Part shown: positions 49,802 to 58,361 of the stretch, piece after piece | Layout: each line of letters begins with the position of its first letter | Position numbering within the stretch: position 1 is the first letter of the stretch | Assembly (NCBI GenBank): GCA_036501025.1 | Contig: DASYBB010000161.1 | Coordinates: forward strand, 42,812 to 106,811 | Reading direction: 5' to 3' | Length of the DNA stretch: 64,000 nucleotides | Origin: DASUBV01 sp036501025 | GTDB taxonomy: Bacteria; Actinomycetota; Actinomycetes; Streptosporangiales; Streptosporangiaceae | Notes under the pieces: generated by a model | The model's database searches: none | What the model saw: only the letters and a program-made list of their open reading frames with translations | Told to the model about the DNA's origin: nothing | Position numbers and translations under genes: made by a program

Positions 49802-50248
49802 TCAGGCCGCGTACTTCGCCACCATGTCGCCGACGCGCGGCAGTGAGGCCCCGATGTGCTGGCCGGCGCCGCCGCGCACGGTCCGGTACGCCCGGACGAC
49901 CGCAGGCCGGCCGGAGGCCGCCGCGCGCGCGTCGGTGACCGAGAGCAGCGCCTCAGCCACCTCGTCGCCGCGCTTGACCAGGTAGTCACCGAACTCGGAG
50001 CTGCCCGAGGCGCTGAAGTCGGCCCAGAACGGCTCCAGCTGGTCGACCATCTTCGGAAGCATGGACTCCATCAGGTACCGCACATGCCCCGGGGCGACGG
50101 CGCTGACCGCCTTGTAGGCCAGCTTGAGCGCGGTGCCGCGGACTCCGGGGAGGCCGGAGACTTCCTGCTCGATCAGCGTGTAGCAGTCGGCCATCACCTT
50201 CGGCTGGATCTCCGGCGTGAGCAGGATCTCCTGGAGAGTGGCTGCCAT
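49802..50248 (-). CDS. DUF6918 family protein
   Basis: A 148-residue helical protein: TLQEILLTPEIQPKVMADCYTLIEQEVSG, GTALKLAYKAVSAVAPGHVRYLMESMLPKMVDQLEPFW and VRGGAGQHIGASLPRVGDMVAKYA. This matches a conserved actinobacterial family of unknown function (DUF6918). It has no membrane segment and no known motif. It is convergent with the response regulator gene, and 219 bases separate its start from tRNA-Arg. Confidence 0.75.
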   Translation of the reverse strand: MAATLQEILLTPEIQPKVMADCYTLIEQEVSGLPGVRGTALKLAYKAVSAVAPGHVRYLMESMLPKMVDQLEPFWADFSASGSSEFGDYLVKRGDEVAEALLSVTDARAAASGRPAVVRAYRTVRGGAGQHIGASLPRVGDMVAKYAA

Positions 50249-50466
50249 GTTGTGCTCCTACGTCGCTCACGTTGCCGCGTTCGGCTCCGGGTCCGCCCAG
50301 GCTAGGGCCGCGGCGCGCCGTGTCGGCACGTATCGGCGGCTATAGGAGCTTCGTGGCGTTCCCGGCGGCGCCGGCGTCCAGCTTCCGGCCGGGCGCCCGA
50401 GCCCAGGCGAGAGGCCCCGGACCTGACGCGGTCCGGGGCCTTTCCGATGTCCTGCGACATCACCAG

Positions 50467-50538
50467 CGCCCCCAGCAGGATTCGAACCTGCGCACCCGCC
50501 TCCGGAGGGCGGTGCTCTATCCCCTGAGCTATGGGGGC
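50467..50538 (-). tRNA. tRNA-Arg (anticodon CCG)
   Basis: The 72-base reverse-strand gene folds as a full cloverleaf: acceptor GCCCCCA/TGGGGGC, D arm GCTC/GAGC, anticodon arm CCGCC-CTCCGGA-GGCGG with anticodon CCG, T arm GCAGG-TTCGAAT-CCTGC and discriminator G. The 3' CCA is not encoded. It reads CGG, a heavily used Arg codon here, and neighbours the ArgS-related gene. Confidence 0.95.
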
Positions 50539-50662
50539 TGGCGCTAGTCGCGCGGCAGGTCCATGCCTGCCGAGCCGAAGACACACTACCAGTCTCAAGT
50601 ATCTCCGGACACGGCACCGGATCTGTCGCCGCCGGTGGAGCGGAGCGGATACCCTCACGCGG

Positions 50663-51058
50663 GTGACGAACGGACTGGGCCGGGTGCTGGTGGTGGATGA
50701 CGACGAGGTCATCCGCCAGCTCATCGCGGTCAACCTCACGCTGGAGGGGTTCGACGTCGAAACGGCCGTGGACGGGCGCGACTGCCTGGAGAAGGTCACC
50801 GCCGTCAGCCCGGACGTGATCACCCTGGACGTCATGATGCCGCGCCTGGACGGGTGGGTCACCGCCACCCAGCTCCGCCGCAATCCGGAGACCGCCGGGA
50901 TAAAGGTCGTCCTTATTACGGCCCGCGCCCAGGAAGACGACCGGGTCCGCGGCCGCCAGATTGGCGTCGACGCCTATCTCACCAAGCCATTCGACCCGGC
51001 CGAGATGATCCGCGTCATCCGCGAGCTTGCCGGCGCCCCCAGCAGCGCGTTCGACTGA
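50663..51058 (+). CDS. single-domain response regulator (receiver only)
   Basis: A 131-residue CheY-like receiver: GRVLVVDDDEVIRQLI, phospho-acceptor in VITLDVMMPRLDG (about 56), T in LITARAQ and K in YLTKPFD. No output domain follows, so it works through partner proteins. GTG 50663 is chosen because the domain begins there. In actinobacteria such a gene is commonly found near tRNA-Arg/argS-like genes; its kinase is not adjacent. Confidence 0.87.
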   Translation: MTNGLGRVLVVDDDEVIRQLIAVNLTLEGFDVETAVDGRDCLEKVTAVSPDVITLDVMMPRLDGWVTATQLRRNPETAGIKVVLITARAQEDDRVRGRQIGVDAYLTKPFDPAEMIRVIRELAGAPSSAFD

Positions 51059-51382
51059 GCCGGGCCGTCCGCCCGGCCCGCTTCCCGAGACCATGAAACC
51101 CCACGGCCCGCGCTGCGCCACTCACTCACGTCGCATCGCCCGCCCGCTGGCGGGGCCGGCCAGGTGCCAGTCCGGCTCCGCGCAGCCCTCGCGGCGCCCG
51201 GCGGGCCGGGCGCGGCGCCGCGGCCAGCCCCGCGCGTCCCATCAGTCCCGTCAGCCGGCGTCTAGCTGGCTCGTGGTGGGAGTACTTCATGATCCCGAAG
51301 GATTTGGCGTACCAGGGTGTGCAAAAGCCTGCGGGATCATGAACAACCCCCATCCGCTGAGCTCCATACCGGGCCGGGCGCT
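51059..51382. other. intergenic region with 80-bp palindrome
   Basis: No gene is supported between the response regulator and the ArgS-related gene. The main content is the long imperfect palindrome at 51275-51354; the rest is GC-rich without clear elements. Confidence 0.55.
51275..51354. repeat. 80-bp imperfect palindrome with perfect 12-bp core arms
   Basis: The two 40-base halves match as inverted copies at about 30 of 39 positions. TTCATGATCCCG (51286-51297) and CGGGATCATGAA (51332-51343) are perfect. Both strands even translate to similar short peptides (DPEGF.VPGCAKACGIM versus DPAGF.TPWYAKSFGIM), a result of the symmetry. It looks like a REP/MITE-type element or large cruciform, not a normal terminator (no U-run). 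Lower GC than its flanks. Confidence 0.7.
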
Positions 51383-52891
51383 GTGATTCCCGCCGATCTC
51401 GGGGTCGAGCTCGCTACTGCGATAGGCGAGCTCGTCGCGGCCGGGCACCTGCCCGCCAGCGCGCTCAGCGTGAGCGCGGCCGGTACCTGGCGCCCCGCCC
51501 CGGACGCCGCCCCGGACGCCGGCTCGGGCGCGGGCTCGGGCGCCGTCGACTCTGACGTCTTCGCTCGTACCGCTGCCACCTCGGGCACCGTCACCCCGGA
51601 CACTCCCGCCCCGGACGCTGTCGCTGTCAGAGAGGCGGCCCGCTATGCCACCTCGCTGCCGTTCGAGCTGGCCGCCCTGGGCGGGCAGGAGCCTCTTGCG
51701 GTCGCCGCCCGGCTCGGCCGGGCTGTCGAGCGGACCGGGTGGATCACCTCAGCCGAGGCGACGGGCTCGGGCTACCTGACCATCGGCGTGTCTGCCGCGG
51801 CGCTGGCCGCCGTCGCGGTGCGGACCAGCCAGGCCGGGCCAGCCTGCGTCCGCAGCGAGGCGCTGCCGTCGGTCAGCCGCCCCGCCCCGCCCCTACCCGA
51901 CCTGGCCGCCGCCCTGAGCTGGCGTCAGGCCTGGCGCGATCAGGCCGCGGCCACGGCCGGCCGCCTGGCCGAGGCGGCCGGCGCGGCGGGCCTGCCGTCC
52001 GGTCCCGGGCTGGCCGGGCCTGCGGCGGCGGCGGGCCTGCCGTCCGGTCCTGGGCTGGCCGGGCCCGCTGCGGAGGCGGGCCTGCCGTCCGGTCCCGGGT
52101 CGGCCGGGCCCGCTGCGGCGACCGGCCGCGAGCCCGGCCGCGAGCGCGCCGGGGCTGGCCCGGCGGGCGGGAGCACGGTGGCCGACGCGGTGGACTTCGT
52201 CGGCGCTGACGCGGTCCGGTACTGGCTGGCGCGGCTGCCGACCGCCCGGGCCGGCATCCTGGACCGCGCGGTCTCTGCCACGCGAGACCCGGCCCGCCCG
52301 CGTGACGCGGCCGTGCCGCATGCCGGCGCGCGTGACGCGGCCGCGCAGCACGGGCGCGCGCCCGACGCCCGCGCGGCGCGCGCCCGCTCGCGCGACGCCC
52401 GCTCGCGTGACGCCCGCCCGCGTGACACCCGCGCGCCCGCGCCTCGCCGGCCTGACGCTGACGCACCCGGCGCGCCGCCTTACTCAGATCCGCAGGTCCT
52501 CGACCAGGACCTCCGCGCGGTCCGTTTCGCGGCCGCCGACGCCGCCGCGACCGGGCGCTGGGCGGCTGAGCTGGGGCTGGCGCGGCTCGGCCCGCCGGTG
52601 CCGGCGGGCGAGCTGGGGCAGCCCGCCGAGATCGCGCTCCTGACCGAGCTGTCCTGGCTGGCGGAACGCGTCGCCGGGGCGGCTCGCCGCCGCCGGCCGG
52701 ATGAGCTGCCCCGGTACCTGGAGCGGCTGGCCGGCGCGTGGCTGGACGTCCGGGAGGACTGCCCGGCCCTGCCGTTCGGGGGCCGCGCCGCGCCCGGCGG
52801 CGCGACCGGGACCAGCGCCCGGCTGTGGCTCGCCGAGGCGACCGCGACCGCGCTCGCGGCCGGGCTTGACCTGGTCGGGATCCGGGCATGA
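51383..52891 (+). CDS. ArgS-related anticodon-binding protein (NrtL-like)
   Basis: A 502-residue protein resembling arginyl-tRNA synthetase but without HIGH or KMSKS catalytic motifs. The N-terminus VIPADLGVELATAIGEL and ELAALGGQEPLAVAARL match the ArgS Add-1 part; VDFVGADAVRYWLARLP and a DALR-type helical C-terminus (AEIALLTELSWLAERV, RYLERLAGAWLDVREDCP, ending LAAGLDLVGIRA) match ArgS anticodon binding. The middle is expanded by three tandem AGLPSGPGLAGPAA units and a DAR/RDAR-rich low-complexity stretch. It probably binds tRNA-Arg or has been re-used; activity as a synthetase is unlikely. GTG 51383 is preferred over an earlier GTG inside the palindrome. Confidence 0.72.
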   Translation: MIPADLGVELATAIGELVAAGHLPASALSVSAAGTWRPAPDAAPDAGSGAGSGAVDSDVFARTAATSGTVTPDTPAPDAVAVREAARYATSLPFELAALGGQEPLAVAARLGRAVERTGWITSAEATGSGYLTIGVSAAALAAVAVRTSQAGPACVRSEALPSVSRPAPPLPDLAAALSWRQAWRDQAAATAGRLAEAAGAAGLPSGPGLAGPAAAAGLPSGPGLAGPAAEAGLPSGPGSAGPAAATGREPGRERAGAGPAGGSTVADAVDFVGADAVRYWLARLPTARAGILDRAVSATRDPARPRDAAVPHAGARDAAAQHGRAPDARAARARSRDARSRDARPRDTRAPAPRRPDADAPGAPPYSDPQVLDQDLRAVRFAAADAAATGRWAAELGLARLGPPVPAGELGQPAEIALLTELSWLAERVAGAARRRRPDELPRYLERLAGAWLDVREDCPALPFGGRAAPGGATGTSARLWLAEATATALAAGLDLVGIRA

Positions 52892-53234
52892 TGCGGTGTT
52901 CGGAGTACTTGTGAGAAACGCGATGTTCAAGTAGGTTCGCGGGTCAACCGGAAGCACGCGAGCAGGTCGGATGATCGGTTCGGGGCCCGGCGGTTGAATC
53001 TCCGCGGAAACGGGTACCGCATGCCGTGTAAGCCCCCTGGATGTTGGCAGCCCAGTCACGGCCTTCGGAGCCAGGCGTCAGTCGGCAGATCCTCCTCTTC
53101 GACGGGCGCGAGCGTACCTGCGGACGTGCTGGCGGACTCTGGCCAGGCCCGTCCTGACCTGCGAAACCTATGCTGCCGGCCCCGTGCGGTCGTAAGGGAC
53201 AGCTCTGAAGGAATGCCGTGGGCGTCGTTGGTGT
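52892..53234. other. gene-free interval upstream of rho leader
   Basis: No reading frame here shows actinobacterial codon bias and base composition is less extreme than in neighbouring genes. In many relatives lysA-hom-thrC-thrB lie at this point before rho; none is present here. The stretch may be a remnant of lost genes or regulatory DNA. Confidence 0.5.
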
Positions 53235-53572
53235 TAAGCTGGTAGCTGCACCAGATGCCCCGCTGCGGGGAGAGGTGCTCGTACGCACTCCGGTCGATCA
53301 GCCACTTGGCATTCGGCGGCGTGCGGCTTCTACTGACATTCACGTGCTGCGGGGATTCCACGTATGCCCGGCCCCGGCTAAGGGCCAGGTTGCCTGCGAA
53401 CCACGCGCCGGGCAGTCAGATAAATACTGCAATGCACACATCCGGACACTCTTAGAGCGACGGGCCTCGGAGGGCAGCGAGGCCCGCAGAACGAACGCCG
53501 CGGACGACACGCGACAGCGGGCATCGGGCGGCCGCACCTGTGGCCGGGCCCGCACCCTGGGAAGGACCCCTA
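53235..53572 (+). promoter_or_regulatory. promoter and long structured leader of rho
   Basis: A -10-like TAAGCT (53235-53240) precedes about 330 untranslated bases of lower GC. Several perfect hairpins occur: CCCCG-CTG-CGGGG (53258-53270), GCCCGGC/GCCGGGC (53366-53372 with 53407-53413) and a 9-bp stem at 53461-53486. Rho genes in other bacteria are autoregulated by early termination in long leaders; that role is inferred here. Confidence 0.55.
53461..53486 (+). other. 9-bp perfect hairpin in rho leader
   Basis: CGGGCCTCG and CGAGGCCCG pair perfectly around an 8-base loop, 87 bases before the rho GTG. No U-run follows, so it is either a structural element of the leader or a U-independent pause/termination signal. 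Confidence 0.55.
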
Positions 53573-55894
53573 GTGAGCGAAACCATCGATCTGTTCTCCG
53601 GCTCCTCCGGCGAGCCTGAGGAATCTCCCAGTCTGTCCCGCTCCGCCGGCCAGGCCGCCGGCGTGGCGTCGTCAGCAGGGACTTCCCCAGCGCAGACGGA
53701 GGCGGTACGCTCCAGGCCGGGCGCGGACGACGGTACCTCCGCGGCCACTTCGCCCGCGGCGGGCAAGCGAGCCGGCGCGGGTCTCAACGGGATGCTGATG
53801 CCCGAGCTGCAGCGGCTCGCCCAGTCGCTCGGCCTCACTGGCACCACGAGGCTGCGCAAGGGTGATCTCGTCGCGGCGATCCAGGAGCGGCAGAGCGGCC
53901 GCGGCGGAGCGGCTGGCGCGGTCGGCGCCGGCCGGGTTGACGGGCGCGGCGACGCCGCCGGGACCTCCGGCAGCAGCCACAGCGAGATTTCCGGTAACTC
54001 AGCCCAGCGGGGCGCGCCTGCGGGAGCCGGCGCGAGTCGCCATTTCGAGCGGGACGCCATGGAGACACAGACATCGACGCAGTCCGGCCTGGGTGCCGGG
54101 GTCGCAGGCGGGGTCGGGGAGAGCTCGCAGGCGGGCAGCGCAGGCGGTATCGGCAGCGCCGGGCCCGCGGTGGCCGCGAGCGCGCCGGCTGTCGCGACCG
54201 ACGGCGCGGCCGCCGGCGCGCCCAGCGGCGGCGCGGTGAATGGCGGCGCGGCCAATGGCGGTGCGCCCAACGGCGCGCCCGCGAGCGTGCGTGATGACGC
54301 CCACCAGGGCGAGGGCCAGCGCGGCGACCGGCGCCGGCGCGGCAGCAGCCGGCGTGACGACAGCCGCCGCGAGGACAGCCGCCGTGACGATGGCCGGCGG
54401 GATGAGCAGCCGCGGGCCGCGAGCGACGGCGGCGACCAGGGCCGCGACCAGCAGCAGGGCCGCGACCAGCAGGGCCGGTCCGAGCAGGGCCGGTCCGAGC
54501 AGGGCGGCCGCGACCAGCAGGGTGGCGCCCAGCAGGGCGGCCGCGACAGCCGCGGTGACCGTGACAGCCGCGGTGACCGGGACAACCGGGGCGACCGCGA
54601 TAACCGGGGCGACCGCGACAACCGGGGCGACGACGACCGGGACGGCCCGGGCGGACGGCGCAGCCGGGACCGGTTCCGCAACCGGAACGGCAACAACACC
54701 GGGAACAACCGCCGCCGTGAGCGCGGCGGCGGCGGCAACGAGGCCGAGCCCGTGATCAGCGAGGACGACGTGCTGATCCCGATCGCCGGCATCCTGGACG
54801 TGCTGGACAACTACGGGTTCGTCCGCACCACCGGGTACCTGCCCGGCTCCAACGACGTGTACGTCTCGCTGTCCCAGACCCGCCGCTACGGCCTGCGCAA
54901 GGGCGACGTGGTCGAGGGCGCGATCCGGCAGCCGCGCGAGGGCGAGCGCCGGGAGAAGTTCAATGCGCTGGTCCGGCTGGACAAGATCAACGGCCTGGAC
55001 CCGGAGGCGGCCAAGACCCGCCCGGAGTTCGCCAAGCTGGTCCCGCTGTACCCGCAGGAGCGGCTCCGCCTGGAGACCGACCCGACCATCATGACCACGC
55101 GGATCATCGACCTGGTCTGCCCGATCGGCAAGGGCCAGCGCGGCCTCATCGTGTCGCCGGCCAAGGCGGGCAAGACGATGATCCTGCAGGCGATCGCCAA
55201 CGCGGTCACCAAGAACAACCCCGAGTGCCACCTCATGGTCGTCCTCGTCGACGAGCGGCCCGAGGAAGTCACGGACATGCAGCGCACGGTCAAGGGCGAG
55301 GTCATCCACTCGACCTTCGACCGCCCGGCCGACGACCACACGACCGTCGCGGAGCTGGCCATCGAGCGCGCCAAGCGGCTGGTCGAGATGGGGCATGACG
55401 TCGTCGTCCTGCTCGACTCCATCACCCGGCTCGGGCGGGCCTACAACCTCGCCGCGCCGGCCAGCGGCCGCATCCTGTCCGGTGGCGTCGACTCGGCGGC
55501 GCTGTACCCGCCGAAGCGGTTCTTCGGCGCGGCCCGCAACATCGAGCACGGCGGCTCGCTCACCATCCTGGCCACGGCCCTGATCGAGACCGGCTCCCGG
55601 ATGGAAGAGGTCATCTTCGAGGAGTTCAAGGGCACGGGCAACATGGAGCTGCGGCTGCGCCGTGACCTGGCCGACAAGCGGATCTTCCCGGCGGTGGACG
55701 TGGACCAGTCCAGCACGCGTAAGGAAGAGCTGCTGATGTCGCCGGAGGAGCTCAAGATCGTCTGGCAGCTGCGGCGCGTCCTGCACGCGCTGGAGCCCCA
55801 GCAGGCCCTCGAGGTGCTCATGGACCGGATGAAGGACACCAAGAGCAACGCCGAGTTCCTGATGAAGGTCCAGAAGACGACGGTCGCACAGTAG
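53573..55894 (+). CDS. rho: transcription termination factor Rho
   Basis: A 773-residue Rho. The Rho-N helical part (MLMPELQRLAQSLGLTGTTRLRKGDLVAAI, about 70-105) is separated from the RNA-binding cold-shock-like domain (GILDVLDNYGFVRT, about 393-463) by a 280-residue disordered insert rich in Arg, Asp, Gly, Gln and Asn. The insert includes about six RGD-x-D-[NS] repeats encoded by 15-base DNA repeats near 54541-54640. The ATPase core has SPAKAGKT (Walker A, about 526) and VVVLLDSITRLGRAYN. Large inserts of this kind are normal in actinobacterial Rho and aid RNA binding. GTG 53573 with GGAAGGA upstream is the start. Confidence 0.95.
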   Translation: MSETIDLFSGSSGEPEESPSLSRSAGQAAGVASSAGTSPAQTEAVRSRPGADDGTSAATSPAAGKRAGAGLNGMLMPELQRLAQSLGLTGTTRLRKGDLVAAIQERQSGRGGAAGAVGAGRVDGRGDAAGTSGSSHSEISGNSAQRGAPAGAGASRHFERDAMETQTSTQSGLGAGVAGGVGESSQAGSAGGIGSAGPAVAASAPAVATDGAAAGAPSGGAVNGGAANGGAPNGAPASVRDDAHQGEGQRGDRRRRGSSRRDDSRREDSRRDDGRRDEQPRAASDGGDQGRDQQQGRDQQGRSEQGRSEQGGRDQQGGAQQGGRDSRGDRDSRGDRDNRGDRDNRGDRDNRGDDDRDGPGGRRSRDRFRNRNGNNTGNNRRRERGGGGNEAEPVISEDDVLIPIAGILDVLDNYGFVRTTGYLPGSNDVYVSLSQTRRYGLRKGDVVEGAIRQPREGERREKFNALVRLDKINGLDPEAAKTRPEFAKLVPLYPQERLRLETDPTIMTTRIIDLVCPIGKGQRGLIVSPAKAGKTMILQAIANAVTKNNPECHLMVVLVDERPEEVTDMQRTVKGEVIHSTFDRPADDHTTVAELAIERAKRLVEMGHDVVVLLDSITRLGRAYNLAAPASGRILSGGVDSAALYPPKRFFGAARNIEHGGSLTILATALIETGSRMEEVIFEEFKGTGNMELRLRRDLADKRIFPAVDVDQSSTRKEELLMSPEELKIVWQLRRVLHALEPQQALEVLMDRMKDTKSNAEFLMKVQKTTVAQ

Positions 55895-55921
55895 TAGATT
55901 CCACAGGCCCAGCGTCGCGCG

Positions 55922-55954
55922 CGGCGGCCGCCGGGAATCTCCGGGCGGCCGCCG
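55922..55954 (+). terminator. hairpin terminator after rho
   Basis: CGGCGGCCGCC (55922-55932) pairs perfectly with GGCGGCCGCCG (55944-55954), with extra G/C pairs inside the loop; a short T-run (gcgttt) follows. It starts 28 bases after the rho stop and is a clear intrinsic terminator candidate. Confidence 0.7.
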
Positions 55955-56056
55955 GCGTTTGCGGGTCTGGCACACTGGAAGGCCACATCCCCATGCGGTA
56001 CCGGTTCACGCCCGCCCCGGCGGGCGACCCGGCGACTGCGGAACCAGGAGTCTGAA

Positions 56057-56281
56057 ATGAAGACCGGTATTCACCCGGATTACGTAGAGACCACCGTGAC
56101 CTGCACCTGCGGGAGCAGCTTCACCACCCGGAGCACCGCGAAGAACGGCGTCATTCACGCCGACATCTGCTCCAGCTGCCACCCGTTCTACACGGGCAAG
56201 CAGAAGATCATGGACACCGGCGGCCGCGTGGCCCGCTTCGAGCGCCGCTTCGGCAAGCAGGCCGCCTCGGGCAGCAAGTAA
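56057..56281 (+). CDS. rpmE: 50S ribosomal protein L31 (zinc-binding form)
   Basis: A 74-residue L31: MKTGIHPDYVETTVTCTCGSSF then HADICSSCHPFYTGKQKIMDTGGRV. Cysteines in CTCG and CSSC form the zinc site of the C+ paralogue; zinc-limited cells often carry a second C-minus copy, not seen here. AGGAG precedes the ATG by about six bases. Standard position between rho and prfA. Confidence 0.96.
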   Translation: MKTGIHPDYVETTVTCTCGSSFTTRSTAKNGVIHADICSSCHPFYTGKQKIMDTGGRVARFERRFGKQAASGSK

Positions 56282-56302
56282 CCGCCTCTCGCCAGCTCGG
56301 CA

Positions 56303-56342
56303 GGCCGCCCCCGGTGCCAGATCCCGGCACCGCCGGGCGGCC
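56303..56342 (+). terminator. long hairpin between rpmE and prfA
   Basis: GGCCGCCC-C-CGGTGCC pairs with GGCACCG-CC-GGGCGGCC around the loop AGATCCC: fifteen base pairs with a small internal bulge. It lies 22 bases after the rpmE stop. It may end the rpmE message or partially attenuate reading into prfA; no U-run is present. Confidence 0.6.
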
Positions 56343-56418
56343 GGCCTGTGCTGGCGGCGGCCGCACGACCGCTCGCGGCACCACGACGACAGCACAACAA
56401 CAGCGCAGGAGGTAGGCA

Positions 56419-57486
56419 GTGTTTGAGCGGCTTGCCGACCTTGCGACTGAGTATTCGCAGCTAGAGCGCGATCTGTCGGACCCGGCCATCCACAGTGACC
56501 CGGACCGGGCGCGGGCCGTGGGCCGCCGGTACGGAGAGCTGGGCCCGATCATCAGCGCGTACCAGCAGTGGCGGCACACCGGCGACGACGAGGCCACCGC
56601 ACGCGAGCTGGCCGCCGAGGACCAGTCGTTCGCGGCCGAGGCCGAGCAGCTGGCCAAGCAGCGCGAGGAACTCCAGCACCGGCTGGAGAAGCTGCTGGTC
56701 CCGGCCGACCCCTATGACGGCAAGGACGTCATCCTGGAGGTCAAGGCGGGGGAGGGCGGCGACGAGTCGGCCCTGTTCGCCGGGGACCTGCTGCGGATGT
56801 ACCTGCGGTACGCCGAGCGGCAGCACTGGAAGACCGAGGTCATCGACTCGACCATCACCGGCCTGGGCGGCTACAAGGACGTTACGGTCGCGATCAAGGG
56901 CAAGCGCGGCGGCGACGGCGCCTGGTCCCGGCTGAAGTACGAGGGCGGCGTGCACCGGGTGCAGCGCGTGCCGGTGACCGAATCGCAGGGCCGGATCCAC
57001 ACCTCGGCCGCGGGCGTGCTGGTGCTGCCCGAGGCCGACCCGGTTGACGTCACGATCGACCAGAATGACCTGCGGATCGATGTCTACCGCTCCTCGGGCC
57101 CGGGCGGCCAGAGCGTGAACACCACCGACTCCGCGGTCCGGATCACCCACGTGCCTACCGGCATCGTCGTCTCGTGCCAGAACGAGAAGAGCCAGCTCCA
57201 GAACAAGGAGTCGGCGATGCGGATCCTGCGCGCCCGGATGCTGGCCGTGGCCCAGGAGAAGGCCGACGCGGCCGCGTCGGCCAGCCGCCGCAGCCAGGTC
57301 GCCGACGTGGACCGCTCGCAGCGGGTCCGCACCTATAACTTCCCGGAGAACCGGATCTCCGACCACCGGGTCGGCTTCAAGGCCTACAACCTGGACCAGG
57401 TCATCGACGGTGACCTGGACGCCGTGATCAACGCGCTGGTGGAGTCCGACCGGGCCGAGCAGATCGCGGGCGGCGACGAGGAATGA
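56419..57486 (+). CDS. prfA: peptide chain release factor 1
   Basis: A 355-residue RF1. The stop-codon tripeptide is PVT in RVQRVPVTESQGRIHTS (about 184-186), the P-x-T form reading UAA/UAG; the peptidyl-hydrolysis motif is SSGPGGQSVNTTDSAVR (GGQ about 230). GTG 56419 with AGGAGG at 56407-56412. Overlaps prmC by ATGA, a conserved pairing because PrmC methylates the GGQ glutamine. Confidence 0.96.
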   Translation: MFERLADLATEYSQLERDLSDPAIHSDPDRARAVGRRYGELGPIISAYQQWRHTGDDEATARELAAEDQSFAAEAEQLAKQREELQHRLEKLLVPADPYDGKDVILEVKAGEGGDESALFAGDLLRMYLRYAERQHWKTEVIDSTITGLGGYKDVTVAIKGKRGGDGAWSRLKYEGGVHRVQRVPVTESQGRIHTSAAGVLVLPEADPVDVTIDQNDLRIDVYRSSGPGGQSVNTTDSAVRITHVPTGIVVSCQNEKSQLQNKESAMRILRARMLAVAQEKADAAASASRRSQVADVDRSQRVRTYNFPENRISDHRVGFKAYNLDQVIDGDLDAVINALVESDRAEQIAGGDEE

Positions 57487-58355
57487 GCCTGCTGCTGGAC
57501 GAGATCGCGATGGCGACCGCCCGGCTGGCGCAGGCGGGCATCGAATCGCCCCGGGCCGACGCTGAGCTGATCGCCGCGCACCTGCACCGGACCTCCCGCG
57601 GCCGGCTGGACCTGGTGGCGGACGCCGATTTCGACCCGCGGTTCTGGGATGACATCGCCCGCCGCGAGGCGCGCGAGCCCCTGCAGCACATCACCGGGCG
57701 GGCCTACTTTCGCTACCTGGAACTGGCCGTCGGGCCCGGCGTTTTCGTGCCCCGGCCCGAAACGGAGGTCATGGCCGGCTGGGCCGTCGAGCGGCTGGCC
57801 GCCCTGGACGTGGCCGAGCCGGTGGTCGCGGACCTCGGCACCGGCTCCGGCGCTATCGCGCTGGCCATCGCCCAGGAGGTGCCCCGCGCCCGGGTGCACG
57901 CGGTGGAAGCGGACCCGCAGGCGCGGCAGTGGGCCGCGCGGAACGTGGCCAGCGTGGCCGCCGCGGCGCCGCACACGGCCGGCCGGGTCACGCTGCACGC
58001 CGGGGACTTCGCCACCGCGCTGGCCGAGCTGGACGGCGCCGTCGACCTGGTCATCAGCAACCCGCCCTACCTCCCGCCCGGCACCCCGCTGGCCCCCGAG
58101 GTCAGCGACTACGACCCGCCGGCCGCGCTGTGGGGCCGGGGCAGCGACGGGCTCGAGGCCATCCGCGTCGTGGCGGGCACGGCCCGGCGGCTGCTGCGGC
58201 CCGGCGGCCTGGTCGCGGTCGAGCACGACGCGTCCCAGGGGCCGGCCGTGTACTGGCTGTTCGCCGAGGAGAACGGCTGGCGCGAGACCCGCAACCACGC
58301 TGACCTGGCCGGCCGCGACAGGTTCGTCACCGCGGCCGGCCACGTGGCAGGATGA
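57483..58355 (+). CDS. prmC: peptide chain release factor N5-glutamine methyltransferase
   Basis: A 290-residue methyltransferase: N-terminal helical domain, REPLQHITGRAYFRYLEL, VPRPETEVMAGWAVE (release-factor clamp), SAM motif VADLGTGSGAIAL (about 118-130) and the catalytic NPPYLPPG (about 193). It methylates the GGQ glutamine of release factors. Coupled to prfA. Confidence 0.95.
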   Translation: MSLLLDEIAMATARLAQAGIESPRADAELIAAHLHRTSRGRLDLVADADFDPRFWDDIARREAREPLQHITGRAYFRYLELAVGPGVFVPRPETEVMAGWAVERLAALDVAEPVVADLGTGSGAIALAIAQEVPRARVHAVEADPQARQWAARNVASVAAAAPHTAGRVTLHAGDFATALAELDGAVDLVISNPPYLPPGTPLAPEVSDYDPPAALWGRGSDGLEAIRVVAGTARRLLRPGGLVAVEHDASQGPAVYWLFAEENGWRETRNHADLAGRDRFVTAAGHVAG

Positions 58356-58361
58356 GCGGCT

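Noticed and set aside
50466..51045. 13 bases (GCGCCCCCAGCAG) shared by the tRNA-Arg 3' end and a site at 51033-51045, as possible attachment sites
   Set aside because: The second copy is inside the end of the response regulator gene, the interval contains no integrase or mobile gene, and a 13-base match is easily chance in this composition.
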